Assembly: GCF_014236655.1 (NCBI RefSeq)
Contig: NZ_JACMYG010000022.1
Location: 1-64,000, forward strand
DNA from: Pseudomonas kielensis
Lineage (GTDB): Bacteria > Pseudomonadota > Gammaproteobacteria > Pseudomonadales > Pseudomonadaceae
Direction of reading: 5' to 3'
Length of the DNA: 64,000 nucleotides
Both the position numbers and the translations under genes were made by a program. Under the pieces are notes generated by a model. It saw only the letters and a program-made list of their open reading frames with translations. It did not search any database and was not told the origin of the DNA. This document shows, piece by piece, positions 59,877 through 64,000 of the stretch; within the stretch, counting starts at the first letter, position 1; the number at the start of each line of letters is the position of its first letter.

Positions 59877-61138
59877 GGGGCGATCTCCGGCGCCTGCGGT
59901 TGTCCCGAGGTTTCTGATGAGCGGGTGATGCTGGTTTGTGCCTCCAGCCACGAGCAACCGACAAAGTCTTCCTGACGGTTGTTGATCACATGGAACACCA
60001 GGCCGTAATCGCGCCATTCGAAGTTGCGGTCCAGGTGCGAGTCCAGGCGCGACAGGCTCAGGGCCACGGAATAGTTGCCCTTGCCCAAGCGCATGGGGAA
60101 CGCAAAGCGGTAAGTCACCCGTTCGCCGGCGTGCAAGTCCGTCAGGGCCTGGTCGAGGCGGTGGGTGTTGATGCCGTATATCGCCTGGCCGAGGCGGTCC
60201 TTGATCATGAAGCCCAGGACTAGGCGCTCGATGTCCTGGCGCACATCCACCTGCACCTCCAGCACCATGGGCTGGCCGACTTCGGCGACTTCCACCGAGC
60301 GCTGGCGCTGATCCAGCAGGCGCACGCTGTGGATGGTCGCTTCACCGGTTCCGGAAATGGTTTGCACCTGGCCGTTGGCGAGCATCTCCTGGCGCACGAT
60401 CTGGCCTTCGCGTTCGGCGAGCATGGCGTTGTAGTAGTCCATGACTTCTTCCGGCTTGCCGTGCATGGCCATGCGGCCCTTCTCCAGGAGGATCGCGGTG
60501 TCGCAGATCGACTGGATGGCCGAGCGGTCGTGGGACACGATCAGCAACGTGGTGCCGGCGCGGCGGAAGCTGCGGATGCGTTCGAAGCTCTTGTGCTGGA
60601 AGTAGGCATCACCCACCGACAGCGCCTCATCGACGATCAGGATGTCGGGTCGGCGCGCGGTGGCGACACTGAACGCCAGGCGCATCTGCATGCCACTGGA
60701 ATAGGTGCGCACGGGCTGATCGATGGCCTCGCCGATCTCGGCGAAACCTTCGATTTCCGGCATCAGCGCCTCGATTTCCTCGACCTGCATGCCCAGCAAC
60801 TGACCCGCCATGAAGGCGTTCTGCCGACCGGTAAAGTCCGGGTGGAAACCCATGCCCAACTCCAGCAGGGCCGCCACGCGGCCTTGCAGGTGAATCTGGC
60901 CACAGGTGGGCTGGGTGGTACCGGTGATCATTTTCAGCAGGGTACTTTTGCCGGCGCCGTTGACCCCGACAATGCCCACCGCTTCACCGGCCGGGATTTC
61001 GAAGTCGACGCCTTGCAGCACCCAGTGCTGTTCATGGCGAGGTCGGGAGAAGGGCACCAGCCATTCAATCAGCCGGCTCCAGCGGTTCGGGTATTGTTTG
61101 TAGGCCTTGCCCAGGCCCGTGACGCGTATGGTTCCCAT
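59873..61138 (-). CDS. wzt: Wzt, ABC-transporter ATPase for the rhamnan chain
   Basis: This 421-residue ATPase has the Walker A GVNGAGKSTLLKMITG, the signature TYSSGMQMRLAFSVA and the Walker B DILIVDEALSVGDAYF. From about residue 250 it carries a C-terminal beta-sandwich domain of the O-antigen-recognition type (VLEVQVDVRQDIERLVLGFMIKD), which binds the chain end. It partners with Wzm (1-bp overlap). Most likely its substrate is D-rhamnan. Confidence 0.9.
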   Translation of the reverse strand: MGTIRVTGLGKAYKQYPNRWSRLIEWLVPFSRPRHEQHWVLQGVDFEIPAGEAVGIVGVNGAGKSTLLKMITGTTQPTCGQIHLQGRVAALLELGMGFHPDFTGRQNAFMAGQLLGMQVEEIEALMPEIEGFAEIGEAIDQPVRTYSSGMQMRLAFSVATARRPDILIVDEALSVGDAYFQHKSFERIRSFRRAGTTLLIVSHDRSAIQSICDTAILLEKGRMAMHGKPEEVMDYYNAMLAEREGQIVRQEMLANGQVQTISGTGEATIHSVRLLDQRQRSVEVAEVGQPMVLEVQVDVRQDIERLVLGFMIKDRLGQAIYGINTHRLDQALTDLHAGERVTYRFAFPMRLGKGNYSVALSLSRLDSHLDRNFEWRDYGLVFHVINNRQEDFVGCSWLEAQTSITRSSETSGQPQAPEIAP

Positions 61139-61935
61139 CAGAGCTCATCCACCATTTCACCGACACGCTGGCGGAAAAGCCGCAGCCCCATCACACAGAA
61201 CAGCAGGCCGATCACCAGCACGGGGGTCAGCGAATTCCAGTCCGGCCACTGGTTGTAGAGAAACACGTTCTGGTAGCTGTGCATCAAGGCCGTCAGCGGG
61301 TTGAGCGCCAGGACGCGCTGGATACCCTCGGGCAGGATCGACATCGGGTAGACGATGGGCGTCAGCCAGAACCAGAACTGCAGGAGGATGCCGAAGAATT
61401 GCCCGACATCCCGGAAGAACACGTTCAGCACGCCCAGAATCATCCCCAACCCGGCCGAGAACATCACTTGCAGGGCCAGCAACGGCACCAGCGCCAGCAA
61501 TGCCATGCCGGGCAAGCGCCCGGTGATCAGCAAAAAGCCGAGGAACAGGCCGAGAATGATCGCGAAGTTGATCCCGGCGTTGAGCAGCACAATCACCGGC
61601 AGGCAAATCCTGGGGAAGCTGATCTTCTTCAGCAGGTTGGCGTTTTCCAGGAACATGCTCTGGCTGCGCAGGGTGATCTCGGAGAACAGCCCCCAGGTCA
61701 GCAGGCCGGCGCACAGGTACACGCTATAGGCCAGCCCATCCTCCACGCCCGGCAACCGGGCGCGCATGATCTGGGAGAAGATCACCGTGTACACCACGAT
61801 CATCGACAGCGGGTTGAGCACGGTCCACAAGGCACCGAACAGGGAGTTGCGATAACGCGACTGGAACTCGCGTTTGACACTGCCGAGGATGAAACCCCGG
61901 TAGCTGCGCAGCGAGCGGTAGAGGTTGAGGAGCAT
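61138..61935 (-). CDS. wzm: Wzm, ABC-transporter permease for the rhamnan chain
   Basis: This 265-residue inner-membrane protein of the ABC-2 family has six transmembrane helices. The opening SLRSYRGFILGSVKREFQSRYRNSLFGALWTVLNPL is typical of polysaccharide export permeases. It exports the finished lipid-linked chain with Wzt. A 36-bp gap separates it from gmd. Confidence 0.9.
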   Translation of the reverse strand: MLLNLYRSLRSYRGFILGSVKREFQSRYRNSLFGALWTVLNPLSMIVVYTVIFSQIMRARLPGVEDGLAYSVYLCAGLLTWGLFSEITLRSQSMFLENANLLKKISFPRICLPVIVLLNAGINFAIILGLFLGFLLITGRLPGMALLALVPLLALQVMFSAGLGMILGVLNVFFRDVGQFFGILLQFWFWLTPIVYPMSILPEGIQRVLALNPLTALMHSYQNVFLYNQWPDWNSLTPVLVIGLLFCVMGLRLFRQRVGEMVDEL

Positions 61936-61971
61936 TCAGACTGTCCTGCCGTACTGATCTTCGAACATGAC

Positions 61972-62943
61972 CTACTCCTTGGCGACGCGTTTCATGTCCG
62001 CTTCCATCATCATGCGGATCAGGGTCTGCAAATCGGTTTTTGGTTTCCAGCCCAGCACCCGTTGCGCCTTGGCCGGGTTGCCGAGCAACACGTCGACTTC
62101 GGCCGGGCGGAAAAACGCCGGGTCGATCTTCACGAAGTCGCGGTAGTTGAGGCCCACATGATCGAAGGCGATCTGGCACATCTCGCGCACGGTGGTGGTA
62201 ACGCCCGTGGCCACCACGAAGTCGTCGGCCTGGTCCTGTTGCAGCATCAGCCACATGGCTTCGACATAGTCACCGGCAAAACCCCAATCGCGCTTGGCGT
62301 CGATGTTGCCCAGGCGCAGTTCCTGCTGTTTGCCCTGCTTGATGCGGGCGGCGGCGTCGGTGACCTTGCGGGTTACGAACTCGATCCCGCGCAGTGGCGA
62401 TTCGTGGTTGAACAGGATGCCGCTGCTGGCATGCAGGTTGAAGCTTTCGCGGTAGTTGACCGTGATCCAGTGGCCGTAGAGCTTGGCCACGCCGTAGGGG
62501 CTGCGTGGATAGAACGGGGTGTTTTCGTCCTGCTGCTCGGCCTGGATCAAGCCAAACATCTCGCTGGTCGAGGCCTGGTAGAAACGGGTGTGTGGACTGA
62601 ACTGACGGATCGCTTCAAGCAGGTGGGTCACGCCCAGGCCGTCGACAATCCCGGTGGTCACGGGTTGATCCCAGGACGCCGCGACAAAACTTTGCGCCGC
62701 CAGGTTGTACACCTCATCCGGTGCGGACTTGATTACCGCGCGCTGCACCGAGCAGGCGTCGGCCATGTCACCGTCCAGGTAATGGATATCACTTTCGACT
62801 CCCATTTCCCGCAGCCGCCAGCGCGAATCGCTGCTGCGCCGTGCAACCAGTCCGTGGACGCGATATCCCTTGTCGAGCAACAGTTTGGCCAGATAGGCGC
62901 CATCCTGGCCGGTGATCCCTGTGATCAGTGCACTTTTTGTCAT
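61972..62943 (-). CDS. gmd: GDP-mannose 4,6-dehydratase
   Basis: This 323-residue short-chain dehydrogenase-type enzyme turns GDP-D-mannose into GDP-4-keto-6-deoxymannose. The NADP loop is ALITGITGQDGAYLAKLLL, TSEMFGLIQ follows, and the catalytic pair is in YGVAKLYGHWITVNYRE. The start overlaps the rmd stop (ATGA). The product feeds Rmd to make GDP-D-rhamnose. Confidence 0.93.
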   Translation of the reverse strand: MTKSALITGITGQDGAYLAKLLLDKGYRVHGLVARRSSDSRWRLREMGVESDIHYLDGDMADACSVQRAVIKSAPDEVYNLAAQSFVAASWDQPVTTGIVDGLGVTHLLEAIRQFSPHTRFYQASTSEMFGLIQAEQQDENTPFYPRSPYGVAKLYGHWITVNYRESFNLHASSGILFNHESPLRGIEFVTRKVTDAAARIKQGKQQELRLGNIDAKRDWGFAGDYVEAMWLMLQQDQADDFVVATGVTTTVREMCQIAFDHVGLNYRDFVKIDPAFFRPAEVDVLLGNPAKAQRVLGWKPKTDLQTLIRMMMEADMKRVAKE

Positions 62944-63854
62944 TCTTGTCGTACCCGTGACTCCCAGTCGGACAGGATCGCCCGCAAGGATTGTTGTGTT
63001 GTAAGTTCAGGCGCCCATCCGGTGGTCTGGTGCAACCGGGCATGGCTCCCGCAGACGCGACGCTGCTCCGCACGGCGCAGGCGCGCGGGGTCTTGAATCA
63101 GTTGCACGTGGACCTGGGCCAGATCCGCCAATTGCTCGATCAGGCCGCGTACGCTCTGCTCGACGCCGGAGCAGATGTTGTACACCTGCCCAGGCTCCCC
63201 CTTCTCCAGCAAGGCCAGGTAGGCCGACACCACGTCCGCGACGTCGAGGAAGTCGCGTGTCACATCGATATCGCCGACCTGCAGTTGTGCCGGTTGCAGG
63301 CCTTGTTTGATCCGGCAGATCTGCCGGGCGGCGCTGGCGACGACAAAACTGTCCATTTGCCCGGGGCCAATGTGGTTGAACGGGCGCGCGACCAGCACCG
63401 GCCAGCCCTCGGTCATGCCCCATTGCAGGCACAACAATTCCGCCGAGAGCTTGCTCACGGCATAGGGGTTGCGCGGGCAGGGTGGCTGGTGTTCGTCGAT
63501 GGGCAAGGCGCTTTCGCTGACCTGGCCGTACACATCGCCCGAACTGACATACAGGAAGGTGCCGCTGAAGCCGCGGGCCTTGAGTGCTTGCAACAGGTGG
63601 AGAGTGCCCAGCAGGTTGACCTGAAAGGTATTGGCCGGGTCACGGAAGGCTTCGGGAACGAAGGTTTGCCCCGCCAGGTGGATCACCGCATCGGGCAGTT
63701 CCGGCCATAGGCCTTCGAGGCTTTTTGGCTCGCGCAGGTCGTAGCCCGGGGCAACAGGCAGCAATTGCCACTGCGAGTCGACAGCGTTCAGGCGTGATTG
63801 GATATGACGGCCGACGAAACCATTCAGGCCTGTAACGAACAGACGCTTTTTCAA
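62940..63854 (-). CDS. rmd: Rmd, GDP-4-keto-6-deoxy-D-mannose reductase (D-rhamnose synthesis)
   Basis: This 304-residue reductase carries FVTGLNGFVGRHIQSRL at the cofactor site, YVSSGDVYG and the catalytic YAVSKLSAELL. It makes GDP-D-rhamnose. No ATG gives a sensible start. A TTG at 63854 with GAGGGG 7 bp upstream fits the family length. It is the first gene of the operon, and about 145 bp remain before the window end, too little to judge the promoter. A wbpW-like gene is not found between rmd, gmd and wzm. Confidence 0.9.
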   Translation of the reverse strand: MKKRLFVTGLNGFVGRHIQSRLNAVDSQWQLLPVAPGYDLREPKSLEGLWPELPDAVIHLAGQTFVPEAFRDPANTFQVNLLGTLHLLQALKARGFSGTFLYVSSGDVYGQVSESALPIDEHQPPCPRNPYAVSKLSAELLCLQWGMTEGWPVLVARPFNHIGPGQMDSFVVASAARQICRIKQGLQPAQLQVGDIDVTRDFLDVADVVSAYLALLEKGEPGQVYNICSGVEQSVRGLIEQLADLAQVHVQLIQDPARLRRAEQRRVCGSHARLHQTTGWAPELTTQQSLRAILSDWESRVRQE

Positions 63855-64000
63855 GCAACAGCCCCTCAATCGGTAAACTTTGCCATACCCCACCCATTTT
63901 GTTGGGCGAACCCGAAAAGCTGTGCGCTTTTTTCGCAAGGTTCTGAATATGCGAAGTCGTTGTTGTAGTTGTTTGCGTCAATCTGTGCCAATTACGCGGC

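Noticed and set aside
58467..59975. 502-codon plus-strand frame opposite wbpX
   Set aside because: Same reason: shadow of a conserved glycosyltransferase gene.
61279..63096. 605-codon plus-strand frame opposite wzm, gmd and rmd
   Set aside because: Antisense of well-supported genes with Gln/His-rich low-complexity translation, which is typical of shadow frames.

Overview
The window reads as a chromosomal segment of a Pseudomonas, most likely of the fluorescens group. The evidence is the protein content (OprD-type porin, DUF2790/PtrA-like peptides, CzcCBA/CzcRS, EptA, the rmd-gmd-wzm-wzt-wbpXYZ polysaccharide operon) and GC-rich codon use in the right-hand part. No rRNA, tRNA, CRISPR array or complete insertion sequence was recognised.

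Region 1 (1-7340) is a copper/silver export block: CopD-like membrane protein, a small Met/Cys/His-rich exported protein and a CusCBA-type RND system whose adaptor carries a C-terminal CusF-like domain. Region 2 (7341-13793) is a defence insert: a near-perfect 27-bp-arm palindrome is followed by a four-gene type II CBASS operon (HNH-SAVED effector Cap5, CD-NTase, Cap2 E1/E2 enzyme, Cap3 JAMM protease), a convergent DEDDh exonuclease and an orphan AbrB-MbcA/Xre-type antitoxin fusion. Region 3 (14082-19914) is a cadmium/zinc/lead block: a MerR-family regulator, a DsbB/DsbA-like pair, a Cys-rich CadA-type P-type ATPase, a C-terminal remnant of a second ATPase, a zinc-finger protein and a CzcD exporter. 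Two similar MerR operators lie in front of dsbB and cadA.

Region 4 (19976-35621) is AT-rich: a retropepsin-like protease, EptA, an orphan CzcR-like regulator, czcRS, czcCBA, two small PtrA-like exported proteins and an OprD porin. ATTACAAATTTGTAAT-like boxes recur at the CzcR-type genes and around the porin, and look like a metal-responsive regulon. The island decays at its right end (about 35.9-37.8 kb) into a truncated aquaporin, a frameshifted arsN-like acetyltransferase, a hypothetical gene and three short repeats resembling an insertion-sequence end.

Region 5 (37778-45688) returns to high GC. It holds a MocR-type regulator with an MFS transporter, paralogous SerC, BenE-like transporter, a YggS-type PLP protein, a mini-protein resembling an aminotransferase tail, and GlyA. 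A GTGGTCTG element at three promoters suggests one MocR regulon centred on PLP, serine and glycine chemistry. A GNAT-Rnk fusion follows.

Region 6 (46952-53446) is an arsenic locus: arsR, arsH, GAPDH, arsJ and an ArsO-type monooxygenase are intact, but arsC and acr3 survive only as internally deleted scraps. Detoxification here would therefore rely on the 1-arseno-3-phosphoglycerate (GAPDH/ArsJ) and ArsH routes. A second arsR with its own ArsO-like gene sits beside it. Region 7 (53685-56272) has a LysR regulator, a glutathione S-transferase and a flavin-binding PNPOx-like protein. Region 8 (56255-63854, minus strand) is the A-band/common polysaccharide D-rhamnan operon.
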